From the NCBI GenBank assembly GCA_965199875.1, contig OZ241346.1:2852001-2916000 (forward strand): 64,000 nucleotides of DNA, read 5' to 3'. The notes under the pieces were generated by a model. The model had not been told where the DNA came from, did not search any database, and was given only the letters and a program-made list of their open reading frames with translations. Every line of letters starts with the position of its first letter. Position 1 is the first letter of the stretch. Positions 45,339 through 54,518 of the stretch are shown here, piece by piece. The position numbers and the translations under genes are program-made. Source of the stretch: VXYL01 sp965199875. Lineage in GTDB: Bacteria; Pseudomonadota; Gammaproteobacteria; Pseudomonadales; Azotimanducaceae.

Positions 45339-46010
45339 CTACGCGCGCTTGACCTGGCCGTCCACGAGTTCGACGACGCGGCCGCAGTGGGCGGCGATGT
45401 CGGCTTCGTGGGTGACCACCACGACGGTTTGGCCAAGACCATGCAGCTCGTCGAACAGGCTCATCACCTGGCGGGTGGACTGGGCGTCCAGGTTGCCAGT
45501 GGGTTCGTCCGCCAGCAGGATGGACGGCGAGGTCACCAGCGCCCGGGCGATGGCCACGCGCTGTCTCTGGCCGCCGGACAGCTGGTTCGGCAAGTGCTCG
45601 GTGCGGTCCGCGAGCCCGACCTGCTCGAGCGCCGCCGCCGCGGCGCGGCGCCGTTCGTCGATCCCGACGCGTCGATACACCAGAGGCTGCATGACGTTGC
45701 GCAGGGCCGTCGCCCGGCCGAGCAGGTTGAAGCTCTGGAAGACGAAACCCACCTCCCGGTTGCGAATGTCCGCCAGCGCCGCTTCGCCGAGGCTCTGAAC
45801 GTCTCGACCGTTCAACCGATACTGCCCTTGGCTGGGCTGGTCCAAGCAGCCGATGATGTTCATCAACGTCGACTTGCCGGACCCGGACGAGCCGACGATG
45901 GCAACGTACTCGTTGCGTTCTATGGAGAGGTCGACGTCCCGCAGCGCCCGGACGCGCTCGTCGCCCACCGCAAAGAACTTGGAGACGCCCTGCATTTCAA
46001 TCAGTGTCAT
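45339..46010 (-). CDS. MacB/LolD-like ABC transporter ATPase
   Basis: A 223-residue ATPase. Walker A GSSGSGKST is at 40-48, the Q-loop is in FVFQSFNLLG, the signature is QLSGGQRQRVAIARAL near 144-159, and Walker B ILLADEPTGNLD with the H-loop VVVTHEADIA follow. It is of the type that drives FtsX permeases. It is transcribed first in the two-gene operon. Confidence 0.92.
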   Translation of the reverse strand: MTLIEMQGVSKFFAVGDERVRALRDVDLSIERNEYVAIVGSSGSGKSTLMNIIGCLDQPSQGQYRLNGRDVQSLGEAALADIRNREVGFVFQSFNLLGRATALRNVMQPLVYRRVGIDERRRAAAAALEQVGLADRTEHLPNQLSGGQRQRVAIARALVTSPSILLADEPTGNLDAQSTRQVMSLFDELHGLGQTVVVVTHEADIAAHCGRVVELVDGQVKRA

Positions 46011-46238
46011 CCGACAAGCGTACCGCCACGGGCCAGGGCGGGATCAGCGACATTCGCCCGTCGCAGCGTGCGCCGTTGCCGCGACGTGGCGTAGGAGATC
46101 GCCGGCAGCTGCGGTGGGCGTCCAGCACTCTGGCGACAAGCCGACGGGGGCGAGGCCGAGGCCGTCGGCGAGCAGCGACAAAGCCGTTTGGCGTATCCTT
46201 CGCCGCTTCCCGGCACTCTCCACGGAGTTTCGCAATCC

Positions 46239-47510
46239 ATGAAAGACGAGACCATCGCCATCCACGCTGGCTACGAAACCGATCCGACCACCCACGCGGT
46301 GGCCGTGCCCATCTACCAAACCGTGGCCTACGAGTTCGACGATGCCCAGCATGGCGCCGACTTGTTCAACCTGGCGGTGCCGGGGAACATCTACACGCGC
46401 ATCATGAACCCCACCCAGGGGGTGCTCGAACAGCGCGTTGCCGAGCTGGAACACGGCGTTGGCGCCTTGGCGCTCTCCTCCGGCAGCGCCGCGGTCAACT
46501 ATTCCATCCTCAATCTCGCCGAAGCCGGCGACAACGTGGTGACCGTGCCCCAGCTCTACGGAGGCACCTACACCCTCTTCGCGCACATGCTGCCGAAGCA
46601 GGGCATCGAGGTGCGCTTCGCGGAAGGCGACGGCGCCGCGGATCTCGAGCGGCACATCGACAGCGGAACCAAGGCGGTGTTCTGCGAGAGCATCGGCAAT
46701 CCGGCTGGCAACATCATCGACCTGGCGGCCGTTGCGGACATGGCGCACAGCAACGGCATCGCCGCCATCGTGGACAACACCGTCGCGACGCCGGCGCTGC
46801 TGAAGCCCATAGACCACGGCTTCGACATCTCGCTGCACTCCATGACCAAGTACATGGGCGGCCACGGCAACTCCCTCGGCGGCGTTCTGGTGGACGGCGG
46901 CAAGTTCCCCTGGGCCGAGAATCCCAAGCGCTATCCGATGTTCAGCACGCCGGAGCCGAGCTACCACGGCGTGGTGTATGCGGAAGCGCTGGGCGCGGCG
47001 GCCTACGTAGGGCGCGTTCGCACCGTCGCCCTGCGCAACACCGGCTCGGCCATTTCGCCGTTCAACGCGTTCCTGATCATGCAAGGCGTCGAGACGCTGA
47101 GCTTGCGCATGGAGCGCCACTGCGAGAACGCCAGCGCCGTGGCGAGGCATCTGCAAGACCACCCGAAGGTGGACTGGGTGAGCTACGCTGGCTTGCCGGG
47201 CGATCGCTACCACGACTTGGCGCAACGCTACATGGGCGGCAAGGCGTCCGGCATCCTGACGTTCGGCGTCGTCGGCGGCTTCGACGCCGGGGTGAAGTTC
47301 TACGACGCGCTGAAGCTCTTCAAGCGCCTGGTGAACATCGGCGACGCGAAGTCGCTCGCCTGCCACCCCGCGTCCACCACGCACCGGCAGCTGACGGAGG
47401 ACGAGCAGAAGAGCGTCGGCGTCACGCCGGAGATGATTCGCCTGTCCGTCGGCATCGAACACATCGACGACATCGTGGAGGACCTGGAGCAGGCGCTGGC
47501 GGGGGCGTAA
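46239..47510 (+). CDS. metY: O-acetylhomoserine aminocarboxypropyltransferase (sulfhydrylase)
   Basis: A 423-residue PLP enzyme of the Cys/Met metabolism family that makes homocysteine from O-acetylhomoserine and sulfide. The PLP lysine is K204 in HSMTKYMGGHG. The N-terminal YTRIMNPT, ALSSGSAAVNYSI and QLYGGTYTLF blocks and the C-terminal LSVGIEHIDDIVEDLEQAL are family-typical. The 228-base upstream gap shows no SAM riboswitch that I can recognise, unlike many metY genes. It converges with the phosphatase gene. Confidence 0.9.
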   Translation: MKDETIAIHAGYETDPTTHAVAVPIYQTVAYEFDDAQHGADLFNLAVPGNIYTRIMNPTQGVLEQRVAELEHGVGALALSSGSAAVNYSILNLAEAGDNVVTVPQLYGGTYTLFAHMLPKQGIEVRFAEGDGAADLERHIDSGTKAVFCESIGNPAGNIIDLAAVADMAHSNGIAAIVDNTVATPALLKPIDHGFDISLHSMTKYMGGHGNSLGGVLVDGGKFPWAENPKRYPMFSTPEPSYHGVVYAEALGAAAYVGRVRTVALRNTGSAISPFNAFLIMQGVETLSLRMERHCENASAVARHLQDHPKVDWVSYAGLPGDRYHDLAQRYMGGKASGILTFGVVGGFDAGVKFYDALKLFKRLVNIGDAKSLACHPASTTHRQLTEDEQKSVGVTPEMIRLSVGIEHIDDIVEDLEQALAGA

Positions 47511-47542
47511 CGGCGACGGCGGCGCAGCGAAGACGGCGGGCT

Positions 47543-47571
47543 CCGCGGCCGCGCACCGAACTCGGCCGCGG
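47543..47571. terminator. GC-rich hairpin between convergent metY and HAD phosphatase
   Basis: CCGCGGCCG (47543-47551) and CGGCCGCGG (47563-47571) are perfect complements around an 11-base loop. It is placed between two stop codons that face each other, so it can work in both directions. No U-tract follows. Confidence 0.45.
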
Positions 47572-47586
47572 GCTTGTCCGCGGAGG

Positions 47587-48423
47587 CTACGGTACCGGCG
47601 CGGCGAGCCGGTCGATCAGACTTCCCAAGCCGTCTTCGGTGTTGCTGCCGGTCACCCAGTCGGCAGCGGCGCGGACTTCCGCTTCGGCGTTGCCCATGGC
47701 CACGCCAAGCCCGGCGCCGCGCAGCATCGGCAGATCGTTCAGCGCGTCGCCGACGGCGCAGATGGCGCTCTCCGAAACGCCGATACCAGCGGCGAAGCGT
47801 TGCAGCGCGGTCCACTTGTTGACGTGCGCCAGCATCACCTCCAGGTACCAGCCAGGCGTCTTCTTGGATTCCACCAGCACGGAGGAGAACTCGCCCAGGG
47901 CGTCGATGTCGCGCTGCAACTCGGCCAGCGGCGCTCGCTCGGCGAAGCAGCCGAGCATCAGGATGTCGTCGTAGCTGGAAGCCTCCGGCGCTTGGTCGAC
48001 GTGCCCGACGCTGCCGTTCGCCTTCATGTAGTTGCGCGTGTTGATGTTCCACGGGCCGGCGGCGTCGGCGACGAAGTCCGGCCCGCGGCGTTCGTAGGAG
48101 TCTCGTTGCAGCAGCAAGGTCAGCCGATGGCGGCGGGCCAGCTCCAGCAGCTGGGCGATTTGCGCGGCCGCGAACGCCTCGCTTGCCAAGGTTGCGCCGT
48201 TCTCGTCCTTGGTGAGTGCGCCGCCAAGGCAAACCGCCGCCAGCGGGACGCCGATCTGTTCGACGACGAGACGGGTGGTGCGGTAGCGCCGACCGGTAGC
48301 CAGCATCACCCGCAAGCCGTGATCGATGGCGCGTTGAACAGCGTTGCGGCTGGCTGGCGGAACACGGTCGCCTTTCACCACCAACGTGCCGTCGATGTCG
48401 ATGGCGAGGAGCGATATGTCCAC
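47587..48423 (-). CDS. Cof-type HAD superfamily phosphatase
   Basis: A 278-residue HAD hydrolase of the Cof/HAD-IIB group, which dephosphorylates sugar phosphates or pyridoxal phosphate. The nucleophile motif is D9-I-D11-G-T. Motif II is MLATGRRYRTTR, the conserved Lys is in NKWTALQRF, and the metal site is GDALNDLPMLRGAG. The cap domain is C2-type. The start is GTG 48423, with a GGGGGAA ribosome site about 10 bases before it; no ATG fits. Confidence 0.87.
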   Translation of the reverse strand: MDISLLAIDIDGTLVVKGDRVPPASRNAVQRAIDHGLRVMLATGRRYRTTRLVVEQIGVPLAAVCLGGALTKDENGATLASEAFAAAQIAQLLELARRHRLTLLLQRDSYERRGPDFVADAAGPWNINTRNYMKANGSVGHVDQAPEASSYDDILMLGCFAERAPLAELQRDIDALGEFSSVLVESKKTPGWYLEVMLAHVNKWTALQRFAAGIGVSESAICAVGDALNDLPMLRGAGLGVAMGNAEAEVRAAADWVTGSNTEDGLGSLIDRLAAPVP

Positions 48424-48605
48424 GGGAAAGCGGTTCCCCCAAGTGCCACTGCGTTCCGGCGTCCAAGTACACGGGCGAAAGCGTGGCTCTGTCGCGTTCA
48501 CTTCGCGGCACTGTAGCGGAAGTGGCCTTTGGTGGTCAAAGCCGACGCTGCCCGGCGGCGGTGGCGGAGGCGCTGTTGCAGACCCCCCGTTTTGCCCGTT
48601 TTGCA

Positions 48606-48690
48606 GCGAAAGTCCCGACGTTTGTAAGACTTTCGCCCGGCGTGGCGATCTCGCCGAGCGAAGGGCGCATAGTGGGGGAATCAAGCCCCC
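48606..48690. repeat. two hairpins ahead of the Rpn-like gene
   Basis: Hairpin A: GCGAAAGTC (48606-48614) and GACTTTCGC (48628-48636), perfect 9 bp with a 13-base loop. Hairpin B: GGGGG (48674-48678) and CCCCC (48686-48690), loop of 7. The left arm of A partly recurs as GCGAAAGTG at about 48699-48707, just before the gene's ATG. The arrangement could be a repeat-element end or a translation-control structure. Confidence 0.4.
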
Positions 48691-48710
48691 TACGACAGCG
48701 CGAAAGTGCC

Positions 48711-49759
48711 ATGAAGCCCAGCGACTCGCCCTACAAGGTGCTGTTCCAGGACCCCGGCCTCTTCGAGGAGACGGTGCGCCTGGTGGCCCCCGAACTCGCC
48801 GACGCCCTCGACTTCGAGACCGCGACCTCGCTCGACAAGGAACACCTGACGGCGCTGGCCCGCGTCCGCCTGCAGGACAAGCTCCGCCGCGTCGAGTTCA
48901 AGGAGGGCAGGCTCGCGAACGGCCGCCGGCGCTACGCCCTGGTGCTCCTGGAGTTCCAGTCCGGCCACGACGCGGACATGGCGTGGCGGATGCGCGAATA
49001 CCTGCACCAGGTGGAGTCCGCCTGCGCGAGAGCGGGACGGTGCGCGCCGAGGGCGGCGTGCCGCCCATGCTCTCCATCGTGGTGCACAACGGCGACCGGC
49101 CGTGGCGGGCCGCGGCGGAGTGCGCCGCGCCGCTGACCGGGGACGGAGCGCCGGCGCGGGTGCGGATGTATGCTACGGTGGACTTGCAGGTGCTGGCGCG
49201 GGGCCCCGACGGCGAGGGCCGGGAGCTGGCGCCGGGCGGCCGCCTGGCGGCGCTGGCGGAGTTGGAGTCGGCGCCGGCGGAGTCGCTGCCGAGGCTGCTG
49301 CTGGCGGCGTTCGAGCGCCACGACGGCGAGGGGTCGGCAGCCTTGCGGCGCGGACTGCATCTGCGGGTGGAGGCCGCGCTGGCGGGCCGGGGCCTGGGCG
49401 AAGGACTGCCGCCGCTGGCGGCGAGCGAGCGGATGCTCGCGGCAAGAAGAGGAGCAGACATGACGGCGATGTTGGACGCGACGCTGGCGCGTTGGGAAGA
49501 GGCGAAGGTGGCGGAAGGCGTGGAGCGCGGCCTGGCCGAAGGCGTAGCGCAAGGGCGTGTCGCTCTGCTCCGCCGGCAGGCGCAACGGCGGTTCGGTGCC
49601 GAGGTGGCCGGCCAAGTGAAGGTGCTCTTGGCGGACGTGTCGGACACGTCGCGGCTGGACGAAGCTGGCGAATGGCTTGTCGAGTGCGACACTGGCGAGG
49701 CGCTGCTCGAACGGCTTTCCGCGATGGTGCGCGGCACGAGCAACGGCGCACCAGGCTGA
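48711..49759 (+). pseudogene. Rpn-family recombination-promoting nuclease/putative transposase gene, frameshifted
   Basis: From ATG 48711 the frame reads PYKVLFQDPGLFEETVRLVA and RRVEFKEGRLANGRRRYALV, then LLEFQSGHDADMAWRMREYL. This is the PD-(D/E)XK core of the Rpn/PDDEXK-transposase family (E-x-Q in place of E-x-K). Near 49005-49020 the recognisable sequence moves to the -1 frame (SGTVRAEGGVPPMLSIVVHN and onward to 49759). The shift fits one lost base. The C-terminal half has the family's tail (VERGLAEGVAQGRVALLRRQ, then RRFG). Reading through needs a -1 frameshift, so I call it broken, though programmed shifting cannot be excluded. Confidence 0.68.
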
Positions 49760-49877
49760 CCAGCACGGCGACTGCGCGCCGGTATCGGCAGGGCCAGCCC
49801 AGTGCGCCTCGGGGCGTGCGGTTGGACGCCCACCAAATGTCGCGCAAGCCGTGCGGCGACGCGGCGCGAAATTGTGT

Positions 49878-49906
49878 TTGACAAAGCGGTGATCGGGCAT
49901 CAGAAT
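49878..49906 (+). promoter_or_regulatory. promoter of the tRNA-tuf operon with GC-rich discriminator
   Basis: A perfect TTGACA (49878-49883), a 17-bp spacer and CAGAAT (49901-49906). The next bases are GCCGCG, a GC-rich discriminator of the kind linked to stringent (ppGpp) control of stable-RNA operons. The first tRNA begins 24 bases after the -10 box. Confidence 0.75.
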
Positions 49907-49929
49907 GCCGCGTCCTTAAAACGAGTCCC

Positions 49930-50014
49930 GGAGGGGTTCCCGAGCGGCCAAAGGGATCAGACTGTAAATCTGACGGCTAAGCCTTCGTAGGTTCGAATCC
50001 TACCCCCTCCACCA
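49930..50014 (+). tRNA. tRNA-Tyr (GTA)
   Basis: An 85-base type II tRNA with CCA encoded. Acceptor GGAGGGG pairs with CCCCTCC, the T-arm is GTAGG-TTCGAAT-CCTAC, the anticodon stem CAGA/TCTG holds GTA at 49964-49966, and there is a long variable arm, as expected for tRNA-Tyr. It is the first gene of the operon that ends with tuf. Confidence 0.95.
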
Positions 50015-50093
50015 AGGCGGCGGGTTCGACAGCTGCGAGGGCATGGCGTTTTTTGCCCCAACGGGCTAGACGTCGTCCGCGGCAGTCGGCAGT

Positions 50094-50167
50094 GCGGGTA
50101 TTGTTCAGTGGCAGAACCTCAGCCTTCCAAGCTGATGGCGCGGGTTCGATTCCCGCTACCCGCTCCA
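50094..50167 (+). tRNA. tRNA-Gly (TCC)
   Basis: 74 bases including encoded CCA. Acceptor GCGGGTA pairs with TACCCGC, the T-arm is GCGGG-TTCGATT-CCCGC, and anticodon TCC is at 50126-50128 in the loop CTTCCAA. The order Tyr-Gly-Thr-tuf is the same as the E. coli tyrU-glyT-thrT-tufB segment. Confidence 0.95.
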
Positions 50168-50216
50168 GCCCGGCCACGCGACCCGCTGCAAGCCGCTCAG
50201 CCGAGGTCCTCCCAAC

Positions 50217-50292
50217 GCTCACATAGCTCAGCCGGCAGAGCACTTCCTTGGTAAGGAAGAGGTCATCGGTTCAAGTCCGATTGTGAGCACCA
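50217..50292 (+). tRNA. tRNA-Thr (GGT)
   Basis: 76 bases including encoded CCA. Acceptor GCTCACA pairs with TGTGAGC, the T-arm is ATCGG-TTCAAGT-CCGAT, and anticodon GGT is at 50250-50252 between CTTCC and GGAAG. It is followed 86 bases later by tuf. Confidence 0.95.
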
Positions 50293-50378
50293 ACAACACT
50301 GGATTCTTCGTCGCCACGGGGCGAACGAAGCGAATCGCGTCAAGGACGCGCTAGAAGAAGTATAGGAGACGTGGCGAC

Positions 50379-51575
50379 ATGGCCAAGGAAAAGTTCGAGC
50401 GCAGCAAGCCGCACATCAACGTCGGCACCATCGGGCACGTGGATCACGGCAAAACCACGCTGACCGCCGCCATGACCAAGATCTGCGCGGCCCGGCAGGG
50501 CGGCGAGGTGAAGGAGTTCGACGAAATCGACAACGCGCCGGAGGAGCGCGAACGCGGCATCACCATCGCCACCACCCACGTCGAGTACGAGAGCGCCAAT
50601 CGACACTACGCGCACGTCGACTGTCCCGGCCACGCCGACTACGTGAAGAACATGATCACCGGCGCCGCGCAGATGGACGGCGCCATTCTGGTGGTCTCCG
50701 CGGTAGACGGTCCGATGCCGCAAACCCGCGAGCACGTGTTGCTGGCACGGCAGGTCGGCGTTCCCCGCATCGTCGTCTACATGAACAAGGTGGACCAGCT
50801 CGAGGAAGACGAACGGGAAGAGTTCGTCGAGCTGGTGACGCTGGACATCCAGGAAATCCTGACCCAGAACGAGTTCCCCGAAGACACCCCCATCGTCGTC
50901 GGCAGCGCCCTGCAGGCGCTCGAGGGCGACACCTCGGAAGTCGCCGAAGGCAGCATCTTGAAGCTGATCGAGACGCTGGACGACTACATCCCCGAACCGG
51001 AACGGCCGGTCGATCAGCCCTTCCTCATGCCCATCGAGGACGTCTTCACCATCCAAGGCCGCGGCACGGTGGTCACCGGCCGGGTGGACCGGGGCGTCGT
51101 CAAGGTTGGCCAGGAAGTGGAAATCGTCGGCATCCGCGAGACCCAGCGCACCACCTGCACCGGCGTCGAGATGTTCCGCAAACTGCTCGACGAAGGCCGC
51201 GCCGGGGAGAACATCGGCGTGCTGCTGCGTGGCACCAAACGCGAGGACGTCGAGCGCGGGCAGGTGTTGTCCGTTCCGGGCAGCGTCACTCCGCACACCC
51301 GCTTCGAGGCGGAAGTGTACGTCTTGTCGAAGGACGAAGGAGGCCGCCACACGCCCTTCTTCAAAGGCTATCGGCCGCAGTTCTACTTCCGCACCACCGA
51401 CGTCACCGGCAGCGTGGAGCTGCCGGAAGAGGTCGAAATGGTCATGCCCGGCGACAACGTCAACATGGAGGTGGGGCTGATCAGCCCGATCGCCATGGAC
51501 GAAGGCCTGCGTTTCGCCATCCGCGAAGGTGGGCGCACGGTCGGCGCGGGCGTCGTGACGAAGATCGTCCAGTAG
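50379..51575 (+). CDS. tuf: elongation factor EF-Tu
   Basis: A 398-residue GTPase that carries aminoacyl-tRNA to the ribosome. G1 is GHVDHGKT (19-26), the switch I Thr is in RGITIATTHVEY, G3 is DCPGHADYVKNMITG, G4 is NKVD and G5 is in VGSALQ. Domains 2 and 3 follow with FTIQGRGTVVTGRV and GGRHTPFFKGYRPQFYFRTT. A TAGGAG site precedes the ATG. It shares the operon with the three upstream tRNAs. Confidence 0.98.
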   Translation: MAKEKFERSKPHINVGTIGHVDHGKTTLTAAMTKICAARQGGEVKEFDEIDNAPEERERGITIATTHVEYESANRHYAHVDCPGHADYVKNMITGAAQMDGAILVVSAVDGPMPQTREHVLLARQVGVPRIVVYMNKVDQLEEDEREEFVELVTLDIQEILTQNEFPEDTPIVVGSALQALEGDTSEVAEGSILKLIETLDDYIPEPERPVDQPFLMPIEDVFTIQGRGTVVTGRVDRGVVKVGQEVEIVGIRETQRTTCTGVEMFRKLLDEGRAGENIGVLLRGTKREDVERGQVLSVPGSVTPHTRFEAEVYVLSKDEGGRHTPFFKGYRPQFYFRTTDVTGSVELPEEVEMVMPGDNVNMEVGLISPIAMDEGLRFAIREGGRTVGAGVVTKIVQ

Positions 51576-51635
51576 CGCTTGCGCGGGCAGCCAGGAGAAC
51601 AGGTTTCCTTGAGTGGGTTTGACCTTCACAGACGA

Positions 51636-51669
51636 GTCGAGCTTTCGACGGAGTTTGCGCAGCAAACTC
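51636..51669 (+). terminator. tandem hairpins between tuf and tRNA-Trp
   Basis: GTCGA-GCTT-TCGAC (51636-51649) is followed at once by GAGTTTGC-GCA-GCAAACTC (51651-51669), an 8-bp perfect stem. No U-tract follows. They may terminate the tuf transcript or serve as processing sites before the tRNA-Trp gene. Confidence 0.45.
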
Positions 51670-51694
51670 GAAACGCGCCCGCGGGGTGCGCATT

Positions 51695-51770
<76 letters not shown>

Positions 51771-51853
51771 CAAGGGCTCTGGGACAACGGCCAGAAGCCC
51801 GTTGACGCAGCAGCAGACGTTGACGGCTTTGGGGCCAAACACAAGGTACGACA

Positions 51854-52237
51854 GTGGCGACAACAACCAAGACCGCCGCCGAACCGGGCAGCCAGGCGCT
51901 CGACTGGCTGAAGTGGGTCGTCGTGCTGGCCTTGGCCGGTGGCGGCGTGTTCGGCAACTGGTACTTCCAGGACGACTGGTCGCTCTTGTGGCGCGCCTTG
52001 GCGCTGGTCGCTCTGGCCGTGGCGGCCGGCTTCATCGCGCTGCAAACCGAGCGCGGGCAGCGGGTGTGGACGCTGGCCCGGGAAGCGCGTACCGAGCTGC
52101 AGCGCGTGGTCTGGCCGACGCGCCAGGAAGCGACGCAGACCACCGGCATCGTGCTGCTGCTGATCCTGCTGTTCTCGCTGATCCTCTGGGGCCTGGATTC
52201 CGCGCTCAGCTACTTCGTGCAGCTGGTGATCGGCTAG
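51854..52237 (+). CDS. secE: preprotein translocase subunit SecE
   Basis: A 127-residue SecE with three membrane helices (about 18-36, 43-62 and 96-120), the E. coli arrangement. The conserved cytoplasmic motif EARTELQRVVWPTRQEATQT sits before the last helix, which clamps SecY. The start is GTG 51854. nusG begins three bases after the stop, as in the standard secE-nusG operon. Confidence 0.95.
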   Translation: MATTTKTAAEPGSQALDWLKWVVVLALAGGGVFGNWYFQDDWSLLWRALALVALAVAAGFIALQTERGQRVWTLAREARTELQRVVWPTRQEATQTTGIVLLLILLFSLILWGLDSALSYFVQLVIG

Positions 52238-52240
52238 GCC

Positions 52241-52768
52241 ATGCGCTGGTACGTCGTCCATGCCTACTCGGGCTACGAGAAGTCCGTGATGCGTTCGCTC
52301 AACGAACGCATTGCGACGTCGAACGTGAGGGAACGGTTCGGCGAGGTGCTGGTGCCCACCGAAGAAGTGGTGGAGATGCGCGCTGGCAAGAAACGGCGCA
52401 GCGAGCGCAAGTTCTTTCCGGGCTACGTGCTGGTACACATGGACTTGAACGACGACACCTGGCACCTGGTCAAGGAGACGCCCCGGGTGATGGGCTTCAT
52501 CGGCGGCAAGGCGGATGCGCCGGCGCCGCTGACGGAGGCCGAGGCGGACGCCATCCTGGCGCGGGTGCGCGAAGGCAGCGAGAAGGCGACGCCGAAGACG
52601 GTGTTCGAGCCCGGCGAGCTGGTGCGCGTCATCGACGGTCCGTTCAACGACTTCAACGGCGTCGTCGAGGAAGTCAACTACGACAAGAACCGAATGGTGG
52701 TGGGCGTCACGATCTTCGGTCGCTCGACGCCGGTGGAACTGGACTTCTCGCAAGTCGAGAAAGGCTGA
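52241..52768 (+). CDS. nusG: transcription termination/antitermination factor NusG
   Basis: A 175-residue NusG. The N-terminal NGN domain starts RWYVVHAYSGYEKSVMRSL and contains RKFFPGYVLVHMDLND. The KOW domain at the C-terminus reads GPFNDFNGVVEEVNYDKNRM and ends in VELDFSQVEK. It binds RNA polymerase and links it to Rho or ribosomal S10. Confidence 0.97.
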   Translation: MRWYVVHAYSGYEKSVMRSLNERIATSNVRERFGEVLVPTEEVVEMRAGKKRRSERKFFPGYVLVHMDLNDDTWHLVKETPRVMGFIGGKADAPAPLTEAEADAILARVREGSEKATPKTVFEPGELVRVIDGPFNDFNGVVEEVNYDKNRMVVGVTIFGRSTPVELDFSQVEKG

Positions 52769-52790
52769 AAGGGCGAGAAAGGACAATCCG

Positions 52791-53222
52791 ATGGCCAAGA
52801 AAGTAGCCGCCTACGTCAAGCTCCAGGTTCCCGCCGGGCAGGCCAACCCGAGCCCGCCGGTGGGCCCGGCGCTGGGCCAGCACGGCGTCAACATCATGGA
52901 GTTCTGCAAAGCGTTCAATGCGCAAACCCAAGGCCAGGAGCCCGGCCTGCCGGTGCCGGTGGTGATCACCATCTATGCCGACCGCTCCTTCACCTTCGTC
53001 ACCAAGACGCCGCCGGCGTCCGTGCTGCTGCGCAAGGCGGCGGGCATCGACAAAGGCTCGGCGACGCCGAACACCGCCAAGCGCGGCACCGTCGACCGCG
53101 CTCAGCTCGAAGAAATCGCCAAGTTGAAAATGCCGGATCTCACCGCCGCCGACATGGACGCCGCGGTGCGCACCATCGCCGGCAGCGCCCGCAGCGCCGG
53201 CATCGAAGTGGAGGGGGTCTAA
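52791..53222 (+). CDS. rplK: 50S ribosomal protein L11
   Basis: 143 residues, the family's normal length. The N-terminal VKLQVPAGQANPSPPVGPAL with LGQHGVNIMEFCKAFN, and the rRNA-binding C-terminal domain (KKAAGI-like LRKAAGIDKGSA) are conserved. The protein supports the GTPase-associated centre and RelA activation. rplA follows one base after the stop. Confidence 0.97.
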   Translation: MAKKVAAYVKLQVPAGQANPSPPVGPALGQHGVNIMEFCKAFNAQTQGQEPGLPVPVVITIYADRSFTFVTKTPPASVLLRKAAGIDKGSATPNTAKRGTVDRAQLEEIAKLKMPDLTAADMDAAVRTIAGSARSAGIEVEGV

Positions 53223-53223
53223 C

Positions 53224-53919
53224 GTGGCCAAACCCAGCAAGCGCCGACGCGCCATGGCCGAGAAGTTCGACCGCAGCAAGGCCTATCCGGTCGAGGAAGC
53301 GGCCTCGTTGCTGGCCGATCTTGCAACCGGCGCCTTCAAGGAGTCCATCGACGTGGCCGTCAACCTGGGCATCGACCCGCGCAAGTCCGATCAGAACGTG
53401 CGCGGCGCGACCACCCTGCCCCACGGCGCCGGCAAGCAGGTTCGCGTCGCCGTCTTCGCCGAGGGCGAGAACGCCGACAAGGCGCTGGCCGCCGGCGCCG
53501 ACGCGGTGGGTCTGGAGGATCTCGCCGAACGCGTCAAGGGCGGCGAGCTGGACTTCGACGTGGTGATCGCCAGCCCGGACGCCATGCGCGTGGTCGGCCA
53601 GCTCGGCCGGCTGCTCGGCCCGCGCGGACTGATGCCGAATCCGAAGACCGGCACCGTCGCCGCCGACGTCGAAGCGGCGGTACACAACGCCAAGGCCGGC
53701 CAGGTGCAGTTTCGCGCCGACCGCGGCGGCATCGTCCACGGCAGCGTCGGCACCGTGGGCTTCCAGCCGGAACAGATCCGAGAGAACCTGGAAGCGCTGA
53801 TTGCGGACCTCAACCGCGCCAAGCCGGCCTCGGCCAAGGGCAAGTACGTGAAGAAGATCACCCTGTCCACGACCATGGGGCCGGGCCTCGACATCGACGA
53901 ATCCTCTTTGGCGGTATAG
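53224..53919 (+). CDS. rplA: 50S ribosomal protein L1
   Basis: 231 residues with GTG start; a GGAGGGGG site lies in the end of rplK. Signature blocks are ESIDVAVNLGIDPRKSDQNV, RGATTLPHG and the LGPRGLMPNPKTGTV loop. L1 forms the E-site stalk and is a translational repressor of the rplKA mRNA in other bacteria. It precedes rplJ by three bases. Confidence 0.97.
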   Translation: MAKPSKRRRAMAEKFDRSKAYPVEEAASLLADLATGAFKESIDVAVNLGIDPRKSDQNVRGATTLPHGAGKQVRVAVFAEGENADKALAAGADAVGLEDLAERVKGGELDFDVVIASPDAMRVVGQLGRLLGPRGLMPNPKTGTVAADVEAAVHNAKAGQVQFRADRGGIVHGSVGTVGFQPEQIRENLEALIADLNRAKPASAKGKYVKKITLSTTMGPGLDIDESSLAV

Positions 53920-53922
53920 GCG

Positions 53923-54456
53923 ATGGCGCTGCAACTCGAACAGAAGAAGGCCATCGTCGCCGACGTCCACGAAGCCGCGGGCGAGGCGCTGTCGGCCGTG
54001 CTGGCGGACTACCGCGGCCTGGCCGTGGACGACATGACGGCGCTGCGCCGACAGGCCCGGGAAGCCGGCGTCTATCTGCGCGTGGTGCGCAACACGCTGC
54101 TCAAGCGCGCCGTCGCCGGCACCGGCTACGAGTGCCTGGGCGAAGCCGCCAGCGGCCCGACCATGCTGGCGTTTTCGCGCGCGGACCCCGGCGCCGCGGC
54201 GCGCTTGCTGAAGGAAGCCGCGGCGCAGCTGGAAGCGCTGGACGTCAAGGCGGTGGCCATCGGCGGACGCCTGTTTCCCGGCACCGACATCGACCGCGTG
54301 GCGTCGCTGCCGACCCGGGAGGAAGCACTGGCGCAGCTGATGGCGGTGATGCGCGCCCCCATCGCCAAGCTGGTGCGCACGATCAACGAAGTGCCGGCCA
54401 AGCTGGTGCGCACCGTGGCGGCCGTCGGCGAACAGAAGGGCAAGCCGGCCACCTAG
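53923..54456 (+). CDS. rplJ: 50S ribosomal protein L10
   Basis: 177 residues. The N-terminal rRNA-binding domain has LADYRGLAVDDMTALRRQ and VVRNTLLKRA, and the C-terminal helix binds L7/L12 dimers. It starts three bases after rplA, so there is no room for a separate L10 leader as found in E. coli. Confidence 0.96.
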   Translation: MALQLEQKKAIVADVHEAAGEALSAVLADYRGLAVDDMTALRRQAREAGVYLRVVRNTLLKRAVAGTGYECLGEAASGPTMLAFSRADPGAAARLLKEAAAQLEALDVKAVAIGGRLFPGTDIDRVASLPTREEALAQLMAVMRAPIAKLVRTINEVPAKLVRTVAAVGEQKGKPAT

Positions 54457-54518
54457 CCGGAGCGTTCGCAGGGACCAGCAGACAAGCACTGAAGAAACGC
54501 AACGAGGAGACCACCACT

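Noticed and set aside
46011..46238. SAM riboswitch ahead of metY
   Set aside because: I looked for a SAM-type aptamer because metY is a common target. No conserved core or pairing pattern was recognisable.
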